Source: Moritella sp. F3 (lineage in GTDB: Bacteria; Pseudomonadota; Gammaproteobacteria; Enterobacterales; Moritellaceae). From it: a DNA stretch of 64,000 nt. Position 1 is the first letter of the stretch, and each line of letters starts with the position of its first letter. The stretch lies in NCBI RefSeq assembly GCF_015082335.1, contig NZ_BLRL01000001.1, forward strand, positions 124,001 through 188,000, written 5' to 3'. Positions 26,201-38,100 of this stretch are shown piece after piece. The notes under the pieces were generated by a model that ran no database searches, was not told where the DNA came from, and saw only the letters and a program-made list of their open reading frames with translations. The position numbers were made by a program, and so were the translations under genes.

Positions 26201-29200
26201 AAAGGCTTTATGCGTAGACGCTTGCTGATGAATTTGATTACTGGCTTTACTTTTCACTGTCACTCCAACAACGCTCGGTGCCGCTACGGGCTGCGTTGTA
26301 TGTTGATGTTGAGAAAGGGGTGAACTTACAGCTGCTGCTGTAGTTTGAATATTTGGTTCTTGGATAATAGACTGTTGGGGAGTAGACGGTGCTACAACCA
26401 CATGCTCATTCGTTGAATGCGCGCTAATGCCTTGTGGTTTCAGGTTGTCCATCATCACAGGCTGGTTAACTTTGTTTAAGTGTTTACCTGCAAACTGCGC
26501 TTTAATAGCGTGTAAAGATGAGCTAGCACTGTTAACAATCGCGTTACTAATTAACTGACCACCCAGTTTGATCGTTTTAACTAACTGTGGACGTCGTTTG
26601 CCAACTGGCGCAGGTGCAGCTTGATGTGCTTGCTCTGAACTCGACAAGATAAGATGTGCACAACTGTTATCACGACCAAGACCGTTAATCGCAATATGTT
26701 GACTCGTTTGTTGATCTAACAGCAAGGCCGTTTTAATGATACTCGCCATGCCAGATGCATTAAACGTATGACCAATATTGGCTTTCACCGAACCGATATT
26801 TGCACTTGGGTATAAAGTTGGTAACGCCGTTTTTTCAGCACTATTTTCTGCACTAAAACCACTTGCGTGAGCTTCAACGCTCGTTACGTCCGCAGCACTG
26901 ACTCCGGCTAATGTTAATGCCTTATCCGCAGCAATCGTAATTGCCTTGGCATCGCTACCAGGGGCAAAACTCACCGCATCAATACGCGCATAGACTTGCT
27001 CAGCAGTAACTTGCGATGACGGTTTAACAACAATCGCCGCTGCACCTTCACCCACCAGCCATTGTTGCTGGTCAAGAATATTGTTGGTTAGCGAGGCGCT
27101 TTCATTTACCTGTCCACTTTCATTCACAGGACCATAGTGCTGACGCAAGGTAATGTTTTCGATTGAACCAGACAAATCAACAGCGGCAATAATAACGGCT
27201 TCAACATCACTGGTTTGGAATAGGTTTTCAGCTAACTCAACGCAACGATAAACAGAGTTTTCTTCAGCTGATACGGTAATAGCAGGACCAGAGAAATCCC
27301 ATAACGCCGAAATACGTGACGCCATGATGTTACCAATGAAACTCGTGTACTGATTTAACTGTGCAGCTGAAGCGACACCATCTTTAGCAATATTAGTCAG
27401 TTCTTCACGTTGATCTGAGGTCAGGTTAATACCTTGCTGTAATAAGCTGTCTTCTATCTGCGTTGTCAAATTGACTCGACCACGATACTGATGTAACTCC
27501 AGCTCCATCCCCATCGCCACTAATACAGCGACATTACGACCTTCAACGAGACCAGCATCTTTAGCAGCATTGTCTGCTACTTGCATCATCATTAGCTGTT
27601 GTGGGATCAAGCAATCTTTTTCATTAGGCGGTACTTTAAAACGCAAGAAATCAATATCAAGCTGTTCAACGTAACTACCCTTAGGCGCTTTGCGTAACTC
27701 TAACGACTGCATTACGTCAGCGTTGCTCTCCATGCCTTTCCAGCGCTGTTCAGGTAATTCACGGAAGGTATTCTGATTATTATTTAATAAGGTTTTGAAC
27801 TGGGCTAAATTACTGGTACTACCAAAATGGCTGTCCATACCAATAATAGCCAGTGGCTCACGCGGTTTAGCGACACTAAAATTAGACTCAAGTGTTTGCG
27901 TTGGCTGTTGTAATACCAAATGGGCGTTACTGCCACCAAAACCAAATACACTCACACCAGCGGTACGAGGTCGATCTGCGTTTACCCCTTGAGTCGTTGG
28001 CCAAGGCACTGTTGTCGTTGGCATTTGCTCGCCAGTAAAGTAACCGTTTTTAGATTGTAGCGGTTGTTTTAGATTAATCGTTGCGGGGATCAGGCCTTTA
28101 CCTAGCGCTAGCATGGCTTTCGTCATACCAGGCATACCCGCCGCTGTTAACAAATGACCCAGGTTAGATTTAACAGAGCCCAGCAATGGTTTGTTATTTA
28201 CGCGACTGAAAAAGGTTTCCATCGAACGCAATTCAACATTATCACCTTTAGGTGTACCTGTTGCATGACACTCGATATAGTCAACTGTGCTTGGGTCAAC
28301 ATCTGCATCGGCATAAGCACGTTCATATACTAAGACTTGACCTTTGGTATTAGGGCTTAATACAAACTCGCCTTTACCGTCATTCGATAATGCACCACCT
28401 TTAATAATGGCGTAAATATTATCACCATCACGTACTGCATCACTTTGACGTTTTAATACCATCATGCCAGCACCTTCACCAGCAAATAAGCCTTGTGAGT
28501 TTTGGTCAAATGGGGCGTGAACATTGTTAGCTGGGTAAGCTTGAAATATCGAGAAACCCATATTAACGAACATAGGATCAGACGCTGATACAGCACCCGC
28601 TAGCATCATGTCTGCTTTACCCGTATGCAGGTAATCACAGGCTAATTTGACGCTATAACAAGATGAAGCACAAGCCGCGTCCAATGCAAAGTGTGAACCA
28701 CCAAGGCCCGCAGCTTGTGCAATCAATGCGGCTGGATAACCTGCGACTAACGCATTGTCAGCATGTGTTTTTTTAGCCGTTGTGTAATGCGACAATTGAA
28801 AATCAGGATGTAATACTGACTTTAAGGCATTATCAACAACCTGATGATACAAAGGCATAAACAACTGGTTAGATGACTTGGTTGGAAATGACAAATTGCC
28901 TAAAATCACACCACAGTTTTCTAATGCAGCACTGCCCCAGTAACCCGCATCTGTAAGGGCTTGTTTCGTTACATATAGTCCCCACTGATTAAGGTCATCT
29001 AAACCGGCTAAATAATCATTATCGAGTTGATAACCTGAAGCATCAAAATTGAAATCACTGATGTAACCGCCATGCACACAGTAAAACTTATCTGTGTCAC
29101 CTTTGTTGGCGGTATATTTAGCAGGATCAACGCCCATTTGAACAGCGGTCGCCTTACTGCGGCAATCTTGTTGTTCAAGCAATTGCTGCCAAAATTGATC

Positions 29201-29257
29201 CGGAGCTTTTGACCCCGGGAACAAATTAGCAATACCTACTACTGCAATATTTTCCAT
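23294..29257 (-). CDS. pfaC: PUFA synthase PfaC (KS-CLF-DH-DH), 1987 aa
   Basis: Multidomain chain-elongation and dehydration subunit. The start is MENIAVVGIANLFPGS (29257); the longer frame adds only 7 residues. Ketosynthase: residues 1-450, nucleophile Cys196 in DAACASSCYSV, then CHATGTPKGDNVE and NLGHLLTAAG. Chain-length factor: about 470-900, with the Cys region replaced (VSAEENSVYRC) but HASGFSAEN and NIGHTFNASG kept. The C-terminal 900 residues form two double-hotdog FabA-like modules. Each has one apparently inactive and one active hotdog; His1413 (PCHFKGDQVMAGS) and His1883 (RYHFHQDPVMPGS) are the expected catalytic His of the DH domains. A Pro/Ser/Ala/Thr-rich linker spans about 930-1130. 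It lies 103 bp after pfaB. Confidence 0.97.
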   Translation of the reverse strand: MENIAVVGIANLFPGSKAPDQFWQQLLEQQDCRSKATAVQMGVDPAKYTANKGDTDKFYCVHGGYISDFNFDASGYQLDNDYLAGLDDLNQWGLYVTKQALTDAGYWGSAALENCGVILGNLSFPTKSSNQLFMPLYHQVVDNALKSVLHPDFQLSHYTTAKKTHADNALVAGYPAALIAQAAGLGGSHFALDAACASSCYSVKLACDYLHTGKADMMLAGAVSASDPMFVNMGFSIFQAYPANNVHAPFDQNSQGLFAGEGAGMMVLKRQSDAVRDGDNIYAIIKGGALSNDGKGEFVLSPNTKGQVLVYERAYADADVDPSTVDYIECHATGTPKGDNVELRSMETFFSRVNNKPLLGSVKSNLGHLLTAAGMPGMTKAMLALGKGLIPATINLKQPLQSKNGYFTGEQMPTTTVPWPTTQGVNADRPRTAGVSVFGFGGSNAHLVLQQPTQTLESNFSVAKPREPLAIIGMDSHFGSTSNLAQFKTLLNNNQNTFRELPEQRWKGMESNADVMQSLELRKAPKGSYVEQLDIDFLRFKVPPNEKDCLIPQQLMMMQVADNAAKDAGLVEGRNVAVLVAMGMELELHQYRGRVNLTTQIEDSLLQQGINLTSDQREELTNIAKDGVASAAQLNQYTSFIGNIMASRISALWDFSGPAITVSAEENSVYRCVELAENLFQTSDVEAVIIAAVDLSGSIENITLRQHYGPVNESGQVNESASLTNNILDQQQWLVGEGAAAIVVKPSSQVTAEQVYARIDAVSFAPGSDAKAITIAADKALTLAGVSAADVTSVEAHASGFSAENSAEKTALPTLYPSANIGSVKANIGHTFNASGMASIIKTALLLDQQTSQHIAINGLGRDNSCAHLILSSSEQAHQAAPAPVGKRRPQLVKTIKLGGQLISNAIVNSASSSLHAIKAQFAGKHLNKVNQPVMMDNLKPQGISAHSTNEHVVVAPSTPQQSIIQEPNIQTTAAAVSSPLSQHQHTTQPVAAPSVVGVTVKSKASNQIHQQASTHKAFLESRLAAQKNLSQLVELQTKLSTQTGSDNTPRNTASTTPVPTNPVPATPLTLVSTLVSKTPVVATDLTSSEAKAQAAATQAGFQIKGPVGYNYPPLQLIERYNKPEKVIYDQADLVEFAEGDIGKVFGAEYNIIDGYSRRVRLPTSDYLLVTRVTELDAKVHEYKKSYMCTEYDVPVDAPFLIDGQIPWSVAVESGQCDLMLISYIGIDFQAKGERVYRLLDCELTFLEEMAFGGDTLRYEIHIDSYARNGEQLLFFFHYDCYVGDKKVLIMRNGCAGFFTDEELSDGKGVIHNDKDKAEFSNAVKSSFTPLLQHNRGQYDYSDMMKLVNGDVASCFGPEYDQGGRNPSLKFSSEKFLMIERITKIDPTGGHWGLGLLEGQKDLDPEHWYFPCHFKGDQVMAGSLMSEGCGQMAMFFMLSLGMHTNVNNARFQPLPGESQTVRCRGQVLPQRNTLTYRMEVTAMGMHPQPFMKANIDILLDGKVVVDFKNLSVMISEQDENSPYPVTLPHNVSLKAPVLTSARSEEKATPATAIVNCADLDERGVEPFKFPERPLMRVESDLSAPKSKGVTPIKHFEAPAVSGHHRVPNQAPFTPWHMFEFATGNISNCFGPDFDVYEGRIPPRTPCGDLQVVTQVVEVQGERLDLKNPSSCVAEYYVPEDAWYFTKNSHENWMPYSLIMEIALQPNGFISGYMGTTLKYPEKDLFFRNLDGSGTLLKQIDLRGKTIVNKSVLVSTAIAGGAIIQSFTFDMSVDGELFYTGKAVFGYFSGESLTNQLGIDNGKTTNAWFVDNNTPAANIDVFDLTDQSLALYKAPTGKPHYKLAGGQMNFIDTVSVVEGGGKADVAYVYGERTIDADDWFFRYHFHQDPVMPGSLGVEAIIELMQTYALKNDLGAQFNSPRFVAPMTKVDWKYRGQITPLNKQMSLDVHITEIITESGEVRLVGDANLSKDGLRIYEVKNIVLSIVEA

Positions 29258-29360
29258 AATTACTCTCTTTAAATCCATATTTCAACTGATGAGATATAAC
29301 TCATCTGAACTAGATATCGATGTTGACTATTTATCTGTGTTGATTAATTGTCTGTATTTA

Positions 29361-32006
29361 CTAATAGTTCGCGTCTGCGATATGGCCTGCTTTAACCAGG
29401 ATTGACCCGTTAAACAAGCTATCTAAATTCAAATTCACGCCATGACTAATTAGCTTAGCTATCGCACGAATATAAGTAAGCTCATCACTGGTACCTTTGG
29501 CATTCACAGGTACTGATACATGGCTGCTTTGCTTTTGATTACCGTTATCGCCATTAGCTATGATTTTATCTACCCAACTACATAACGAACGACCTGGACC
29601 CATTTCAATGAATACCCGCGCGCCTTTGTCATGTAAGGTATTAACCAAGCGCGGGAAATCCACCACATCACACAGACATTTAGCGATACTGTGTGAAATG
29701 GCTTTACTGCGTTGTGGGATAGGTAAATAACATGAGCTTGAATACATTTTGGTATTAATACGCGGTGTAACGTCCATATGGTATAACTCAACCATGTGAT
29801 CATATTCGGCATAAGCTGGTGCACTGTGAATGGCGTTTGCCATATTTAATGCCATTGCTCTTACGCCTAAATTCTTAATGACTCGCTGACATGCTTCTGG
29901 ATAACCCGCTAACAACAAGCTATCGGGCGTATTGATAATGGTGCAATACACACGGTCTTCATCTGCAGAGGCAATCTCAACCTGTTCGATCGTTGCCTTG
30001 ATGGTATACGTTTCCCAGATCTGCTCGAACGTACCGTTAGCAACATCATCCATGCCCCAATGCTGACGTAGTGTTCTTAACTCGCCGCAAAGTTGATGAT
30101 TAAAGGTATTCGATTGCGCAAGACGTGCACTCATCAATCCCGGTTGCTGCCAGCAGCCTAATGCCGCATACATACTCACTTCACCCATGCTATAGCCCGT
30201 AGCAAAGTCGGCTTTAACGGCAAATACTTCTTCAAACACCTTGGTAAACACGCAAGCAAAACCCACACCGGCTTCAGCGATATTAGCCAAGTTGCCGCGT
30301 AGATCGAGATCCAACTGCTTGAGTTCTTTAAAGCTATGACGACTAATACTGCGAGGGTTAAGTAAGGTGTCTTTAAGACTGGCACCAATGTCATCAGCTA
30401 AAGCCGCAACAGGTTGATAAATCTGTGGGAATAAATGAAATAGATCACGACCTAAACCAACATACGTAGCGCCAATACCTGGGTACATGAAAGTAACGCC
30501 ATTCTCTGTGCTGTTACCAGACCCGCTATTTACAACGTCTTTATTTGCAGGAAGTGCGGTAAAGTAACTGCCCTTCGGGGTTTTCCATTCTTTAGCATCT
30601 TCATTAAACACACTCGCGATACCAGCAAACGCCAAGGTTATCTCTTTGCTTAACTCTTCAGCTGTTTCGGCAATAAGTACCGCGCTATAGGCTTTATCAG
30701 TATCATTACGGCTATAACAATCTGCTGCGATCTGTTTAATATCAGTCGAAGTACCTAGGCCGGTAATACTTAGTTGTCCAGCAATAATGTCTAATTCACT
30801 GCGTAATTGTGCTTCGCTATTACCTTGTACTATAACCAGTGCTAACTCGCTCGATGCAAAGTAACCATTACTGCGTACATCAGCTACCGGATGGTTTTGT
30901 TCTGCAGACTGGAGCTGATTTTCTTGTAAAACATTTTCTTGTAAAACAATGTGGCAATAGCTTTGTACTGATAAAAAGTTTTGCTCTGATACCGCGCCAT
31001 GCGTAATGCAACTATAAGCTGCAACGTGTGCAGAGCCATCAGCGTGTGGAAACCAAGGTCGAGCATCTACCGGCATATAGAATGGTGAACCCTGCCATTG
31101 TGACATTTGACTATCACTCGGCTGTTGCCAATCTTTAATCGCCGGAATATAACGCTGGTGTAAACTGATCACACATTTCAATAATCCTGCGACCTGCGAG
31201 AAACACCCGCCTTCGCCAGTCACACTACGCGCACTGCTTAATGCAGTATGCAAAGTTTGTGTATGATTATAAGCAGACATTAAGCCCTTGCTTTCAGACA
31301 ATGCGATTGCCGAATCAGCGGCTGCAGTGACTTCTAACAAACCAACCTGTTCTGCATTAATGCCAGCTTGTTGTAATGCGGCATTTGCAGTATCGGTAAT
31401 GTTTGCAACGCTAAGTTGAGCACTTACACCCGACTGAGCGAAACCTTTAATGTTGGCATATACATAACATTGATGAGTATTGGCAAAATTGGTTGAAGAG
31501 ATAAGTAAACTAGCGATACCAGCGACACTGTTATAACCATTGAACGTTTCATCAAAGCTGATTGTTGCCGCAGCTTCAATATCACAACTAGGCACATTAG
31601 CCGAGTTATTCATTCCAATAATAGCCACGGGACAGTCTTGATTATTAACCAAATCAGTTACTTGCTTTAATGCTTGGCCTAAATCAGTAATAACAACACA
31701 GCTCGCACACGTTTTTGCCACTTGCGCTACAAGTTGTTTATCAACATCACTGCTCATATCAGCAATAAGTAATACGGCGATATCTGCTATGTTCAACTGA
31801 TTATTTTGCGCTAATAGACCGACAGAGTTAAGTACTGTCTCGGCAGTAATACTTTGTTCTTCGCCATCACTGATAGCATTAGCGTCGATACTATTGCTAC
31901 TAACATTACCTACATGAGCACCTTGATAAAAAGCACGTTCAACACGATCAATATTGTCCTGTCCGCTAAATTTAGCATCCATACCAATAACAGCTAATTC
32001 CGTCAT
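29361..32006 (-). CDS. pfaB: PUFA synthase PfaB (degenerate KS-like region plus acyltransferase), 881 aa
   Basis: PfaB is reported to influence whether the product is EPA or DHA. The N-terminal about 330 residues resemble a broken ketosynthase without an intact Cys-His-His set. The acyltransferase domain (about 490-840) carries TFMYPGIGATYVGLGRDL, the nucleophile Ser606 in ATGYSMGEVSMYAA, the downstream HSAPAY His block and RVFIEMGPGRSLCSW. Length matches the pfaB products of DHA-producing Moritella. Start ATG 32006 has an AAGAGA site. It lies 170 bp after pfaA and 103 bp before pfaC on the same strand. Confidence 0.97.
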   Translation of the reverse strand: MTELAVIGMDAKFSGQDNIDRVERAFYQGAHVGNVSSNSIDANAISDGEEQSITAETVLNSVGLLAQNNQLNIADIAVLLIADMSSDVDKQLVAQVAKTCASCVVITDLGQALKQVTDLVNNQDCPVAIIGMNNSANVPSCDIEAAATISFDETFNGYNSVAGIASLLISSTNFANTHQCYVYANIKGFAQSGVSAQLSVANITDTANAALQQAGINAEQVGLLEVTAAADSAIALSESKGLMSAYNHTQTLHTALSSARSVTGEGGCFSQVAGLLKCVISLHQRYIPAIKDWQQPSDSQMSQWQGSPFYMPVDARPWFPHADGSAHVAAYSCITHGAVSEQNFLSVQSYCHIVLQENVLQENQLQSAEQNHPVADVRSNGYFASSELALVIVQGNSEAQLRSELDIIAGQLSITGLGTSTDIKQIAADCYSRNDTDKAYSAVLIAETAEELSKEITLAFAGIASVFNEDAKEWKTPKGSYFTALPANKDVVNSGSGNSTENGVTFMYPGIGATYVGLGRDLFHLFPQIYQPVAALADDIGASLKDTLLNPRSISRHSFKELKQLDLDLRGNLANIAEAGVGFACVFTKVFEEVFAVKADFATGYSMGEVSMYAALGCWQQPGLMSARLAQSNTFNHQLCGELRTLRQHWGMDDVANGTFEQIWETYTIKATIEQVEIASADEDRVYCTIINTPDSLLLAGYPEACQRVIKNLGVRAMALNMANAIHSAPAYAEYDHMVELYHMDVTPRINTKMYSSSCYLPIPQRSKAISHSIAKCLCDVVDFPRLVNTLHDKGARVFIEMGPGRSLCSWVDKIIANGDNGNQKQSSHVSVPVNAKGTSDELTYIRAIAKLISHGVNLNLDSLFNGSILVKAGHIADANY

Positions 32007-32175
32007 ATTCTCTTTAATATCCTATTTCGAATAGTAATGGCTAAAAACGCTGGCAGTCCTAAATTTGAATCTAAATTAAGCCCAGCATTTTTAGCTATTA
32101 GTATTGTTAAACAATGAAGAAAATAGACGCCATGCTAATCATGACGCCTATCCATTATTTTTTATTACTTACTGC

Positions 32176-35100
32176 TCAAGACATATCGTTCAAAATGTCG
32201 CTGACACTGACTTGCGCTGATTTAACTTCTGCAAGTAACTGCATATCTGCAGCAATCAATTGAATATCACAACGTGCTTTACTGCCGCGTGAACCCGATA
32301 GATCATGTTCAACTACATTAAGTCGCAGATAAAAAACTTCATCTACAACCACTTCTCGATATACAGTCCAAGCCGCTGTAACCGAAGGTAAGCTACCTAA
32401 ACCAAATTGCTTGCGCACCCAGACCAACATCGCCTGATAAACCAAATCATTCGCAAAGATATTGTTGGCAGCTAAGGGGAATGCACCCTGCCTAGCTGCT
32501 GCAACATCTGTTATCTGACAAGCCAATAGCAGCCCCTTGTCATCACAAGCTAATATCTGCTTAATACCCTGCAGACTTTCACCGTGGAACAAGGTGCCAT
32601 TGCTGTATAACACTTGCGCTTCATCAGCCGATTTAGATTCTGGAACCTGAAGGTTAACCGTTACCGCATCAAGAGGCTGAAAAGCTAACAATATTGTTGC
32701 TGCATAATGAAATACTGGCTTACCATCGCTTTTCAGGCTAAATATTTTAGCGGCAATACGGAGCACTGTTTCCTGTTCTGAAACAGCGGTCACAGGCGAC
32801 AATTGGATTTGATAATCCGCCGCCTCATTACCATCAAAAACCACACCTTTAAACAATTTATAGTCTTCGAAACCGACATATTTTAATGCACAGTCTCGGT
32901 TACTATAAGTTGCTTGTGCTGCATCACTCATCCAGGCAATCGCGCATACCGTTGGTAATACCTGATTGCCTTTGATCATGTGGTCAGCTAAAAAGCGGTT
33001 ATCGCTCACTTGAAAAGAACTGCTGTTAGTCGCTTTGATGCTTTTAATTACTAAAGCATCTGATAAACGACTAACTTGTGGCTTTTTTACAGTTGCAGCC
33101 TTTTCGTCAGCATTGGCATCTTTAGATAAATCATTACCCACAAGGATTTGTGGACAACGGTTATCATTAGCGGCTAATTCATTCAGTAATAACTGCGCAC
33201 CAGCATCGAGTGGAATAATGTAAACACCACGCTGATCAAACATACGTTTTAGCTCAGGCGTTACCATGCCACCGTCCCAAGGACCCCAGTTAAAGCTCAA
33301 TACTTGAGCTTGTGGGTGCAATGATTTAAAGCGGTATGCGGTTTTGTTTAAGATTTCATTAGCAATCGAGTAATCAGATTGCCCCGGATTACCGTAGAAA
33401 CCAGCCGCAGATGAGAACAATACCAATTGCTTGATGTTGCTTGCTTCAGTGACAGATAACAGCGATAGCAAACCATCGATTTTAGTGCTGTATACAGACT
33501 CAAAATCACTTAGTGTTTTTTGCTCAATAAATTGGTCAGCTAAAACGCCAGCGCCATGAATGATGCCAGTGATAGCACCGAACTTAGCGATAGCTGGAGT
33601 GACTGCCGTTTGTACGCTTGCTGCATTAGTTACATCTGCAGAAACATATTCAGCTTGGCCACCAGCAGCGGTAATTGCAGACAAGGTTTGCGCAATTTCA
33701 CGATTAGCTTGGATTGGTTTTATTAACTGTACGATCTTAACGGGTGTTGGTTTATCACCTGCTGCAATCAAAGCCTGCATTGCTGCTTTCTTTAATGCTG
33801 CTTCATCGTTAATACCGTTTGCCCAGCTCGGCTCATCATTTGAAAATTTTGAGCGTCCTAATAAGATGAACTTAGCTTGATACTCTTTAGCTATACGTAC
33901 TACGCAATGCGCTGTTACGCCTTTTGCGCCACCACTGACTAAAAATACCGAATTAGCATCAATATTATTACCAGCAGTCAGTGCATAACTGTCAGTCGCA
34001 ACACCGGTTAACGTAATGCGGGCAACACCATTTTGTTCTGCTTGTTGATAACCGACTTCAGTTAATACGCTATCCGCATCAAGTAGCTCATCACAAACAA
34101 GACTTGCAACTTGCGCTGCAGCTAATGATGTTGGCATATCTACGGCACGACAGAATACGTTATCCCATTCGTGTGACAGTGTCTTAACTAAACCGTTTAA
34201 TCCGCTTTGTACTAGGTCTGTCTGTACTAGGTCTGCTTGTGCGTCATTGCTAAAACCAAGTGAACCGCCCTGCTGAGTAACGACCATGAAAGAACCACGG
34301 ACTTTAGCTGCTTGAGTTACTTTACTCAATTTTGCTAACAAGAAGGCTAACATGAGGCCTTGTTTAGACGCTTGTGGGTATTCGATAGCATTAATCTCGC
34401 TACTCGCATGCAGATAGATAACGGCATCAAGTTGTGCGTTAGCTGCAATAATGTTGCTGATTTCAGTTTCATCAACAGCATTTAAAGTCACTAGGTTCAC
34501 TGACTTATTAAATGCCGTCGTACTTGCTACAACCCAACTTGGTTGCAATGCTGTTACATTCCAGCCAGTTTGAAGCAGGTGTTCTGCGAGTAATACAGCG
34601 TTATCACTACCATCTGCCACGATTAAGGCATTAGCACCTTTACAATCTTGGCTTATTTTACTGATAGAGCTTAGACGAGAGATAGCAACGGTTGCGCTCG
34701 GCGCCGGTTGAAACTCTGCTTTTGGTTCTACAGCTGCCGTGATAGTAGCAACACTGTTCTGCATAAATGCATCTGACACAGCATTATTTTCAGGGCTAGT
34801 AACAACACCACTCGCCTTGCTTTGCATATAAGTTACAATTTCTTCTAACGTACGCAGTTCAGCTAAATCTTCAGGGTTTAGTTCAGGTAAATCAGTGATA
34901 ATTTCCTGTACCGCACCTAGAATTTCAACACGCTTGATTGAATCAATACCAAGGTCAGCTTCCATGTCCATTGCTAATTCAAGCATATTGGCAGGATAAC
35001 CAGTCTTATCTGCAACAACATCCATCATTACGTTTTGGATATGGTCTAAATCAATAGACGGTGCTGAACTTGCTACAGCAGTAGGTGCACTTTCTACAGC

Positions 35101-38100
35101 AACAGGAGCTGCAGGAGCTTTACTCTGCATGTAGCTAACGATTTCACCTAACGTACGTAGTTCGGCTAAGTCTTCTGGGTTTAGTTCAGGTAAGTCAGTG
35201 ATGATTTCCTGTACTGCACCTAGAATTTCAACACGTTTGATTGAATCGATGCCAAGGTCTGCTTCCATATCCATAGCGAGTTCAAGCATGTCTACTGGGT
35301 AACCGGTTTTATCGGCAACCACTTCCATCATTACAGTTTGGATGTGATTTAAATCGATAGAAGGTGCAGAGCTCATTACTACAACATCAGCTACAACATC
35401 TGTTGCTGTAACTGTCTCTGCTACTGGAGCCTTGCTCTGCATGTAGCTAACGATTTCACCTAATGTGCGTAATTCAGCTAAATCTTCAGGGTTTAACTCA
35501 GGTAAATCAGTAATGATCTCCTGAACTGCACCTAAGATTTCAACACGTTTGATTGAGTCGATACCTAAGTCAGCTTCCATGTCCATGCCCAGTTCTAGCA
35601 TGTCTGTTGGATAACCAGTCTTATCTGCAACAACATCCATCATCACTGTTTGAATGTGATTCAAATCGATAGACGGTGCTGAACTTGCTACACCAGTAAC
35701 CGCTGTATCTGTTACAGTCGTCACTACAGGTGCACTTTCAGCTACAGGCGCTTTGCTTTGCATGTAACTAACGATTTCACCTAATGTACGTAATTCAGCT
35801 AAATCTTCAGGGTTTAGTTCAGGTAAGTCAGTAATTATCTCCTGTACTGCACCTAAGATTTCAACACGTTTGATTGAGTCGATACCTAAGTCAGCTTCCA
35901 TGTCCATGCCTAGTTCTAGCATGTCTGTTGGATAGCCAGTCTTATCGGCAACCACTTCTAACATAACATTTTGGATGTGAGCTAAATCAATACCAGCAGA
36001 TGCAGGCGTTGCAACAGCAGGCGCATTAGTTGCTGAAGATGTTGTTACAGGTGCAGCCGCTTGCGCTTTAACATCCATGTAGGCAACAATTTCACCAAGT
36101 GTACGTAGCTCAGCAAGATCTTCAGGATTAAGTTCAGGTAAGTCTGGGATCAGTTCCTGTACTGCGCCTAATATCTCAACACGCTTAATTGAATCGATAC
36201 CTAAATCAGCTTCCATGTCCATGCTCAGTTCAAGCATATCCGTTGGATAACCAGTTTTATCTGCAACAACCTCTAGCATTACTTTGTTAATAGTTGCGAC
36301 ATCGATAGCCGCTTGAGCTGCGACAACTGGTGTAACAATTGGTTGTGGGATTGTTGCAACTTCTACAGTAGCCTCTGTAGCAACATACGCAGTAGTAACT
36401 GGCTCAGCCACGATAGCAACCAATGCAGGTGCTGGTGTAGCAGTAACTGCTGGAGCGATTTCTTGCGTAGGCGCTAATGCCACAGTTTGCACAGCAACCG
36501 CCGCGTTATTACTTACACTAGATACAACATTCGTCACTGTATTGGCAATAACTGGAGCAACTACTTTGTTACTAGCGGCAGCGGCTGTATTCACTACCTG
36601 AGTTACTGGGGCTGCTAACACATCAGTTTCAGCACCAGTAAGCATGGTGTTCATGTTACTCGTCTGATTGTTCAGATACGTTTCATGTACACGCAGAGTT
36701 TCTGATTGGAACTCGTTATACATAGACAGTGTACGATCTAAACTTTCCGGTAATTCATTGCTGGTTTGCGCAGCAAGTACGTTCTGTACTGTTTTCGCAT
36801 AGTCTTGTGGACCCTGCATAAACTGTTCATGAACGTTTAATAACTGCTGTTGGTGTGCAACAAACTGGCCAACACTGTGTTCGATTGAAGCAACGAGATC
36901 GGCATCGCTACCATTAACAACATTGCTACTGTTAGTCGCAGAATGTGAACCGTCAGCATTAACGTAGACAATTTTTTCTACTTCAACGATACGCTCTACT
37001 TCGACAATGCGTTCTACTATCTTTTCAACTTCAACGATCTTTTCAATCACTTGTGGTTGTGGCACAACAGCAGGTGCAGCTTTGGCTTGTTTCACCGTCC
37101 AACCATCAGTTAATGCATCAGCAAACGCTTTCTTCGTTTTCGGGCTAACATAAGAAGCTGCTGATAACTTCATCAACATAGGCGATGCTTTTGGTGCAAC
37201 AAGTGGACGCTTAACGGCGTCGTACGGGTCAATATTATCTAATGCGACACCAAGTACTGCCATTTGCAGAGCTGCTTGACGCATTTGCACATCAGCAGGT
37301 TGTTTTGGATTAGCATTAACGGCAATTGCCATTACATCAGATTTGTCTGCAAGGATGTTTTCAACCAATTTAGTTAATACATTCTTAGGTCCAAATTCGA
37401 TAAAGATGCGACCACCATCAGCATAGATATTGTCTATTTCTTGATTGAAATGAACAGATTCCAACATATGGTTTTTCAGGTTTTTCTTAATTTCATTCGG
37501 TTTACTTGAATGCACTAAGCCTGTGCCATTAGCAAATACAGGAATGCTTGGCGCTTTAAATTTAGCGCTATCAACCGCTTTAGCAAATGGTTTTTGAGCG
37601 TGGCCAACTAATGGAGTATGGAATGCAGCAGATACCGGCAGTGGCACAACTTTAAAACCAGCATTGCTCAAGGCAGTAACAGCAACACTCACCTGCGCAC
37701 TCGTACCAGCAATAACAACCTGGTTATTCGAGTTGTAGTTAGCAATAGAGACATCATCAATCGTATCAATGATAGCAGCTACTTGCAGTGGGTCACCGAC
37801 AACAGCGGCCATCTTACCCGCATCAAAATCTTGTTGCTCTGGCGCAGCCATTGCTTGACCACGACTACGCGCTAACATCATGTAATCGCTTTCGCTTAAT
37901 ACATCTGCAGCCCATAATGCCGTTAACTCACCGAAGCTATGACCCGCAGCGAAATCAGCTTTAAAGCCTGCTTGTTGGAAAGTCTTGAACAGACCAACAC
38001 TCAAGCTACCAATCGCAGGTTGTGCATGTTGAGTTAGACGTAATTGCTCTTCTTGTAGCTTACGCTCTGCATCCGTGTAAACAGGAATAGGGAAAGTCAC

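Noticed and set aside
36960..37035. Glu/Val/Lys repeats in PfaA as a CRISPR-like or tandem DNA repeat
   Set aside because: It is the coding sequence of a charged helical linker in PfaA, in frame, with varied codons.
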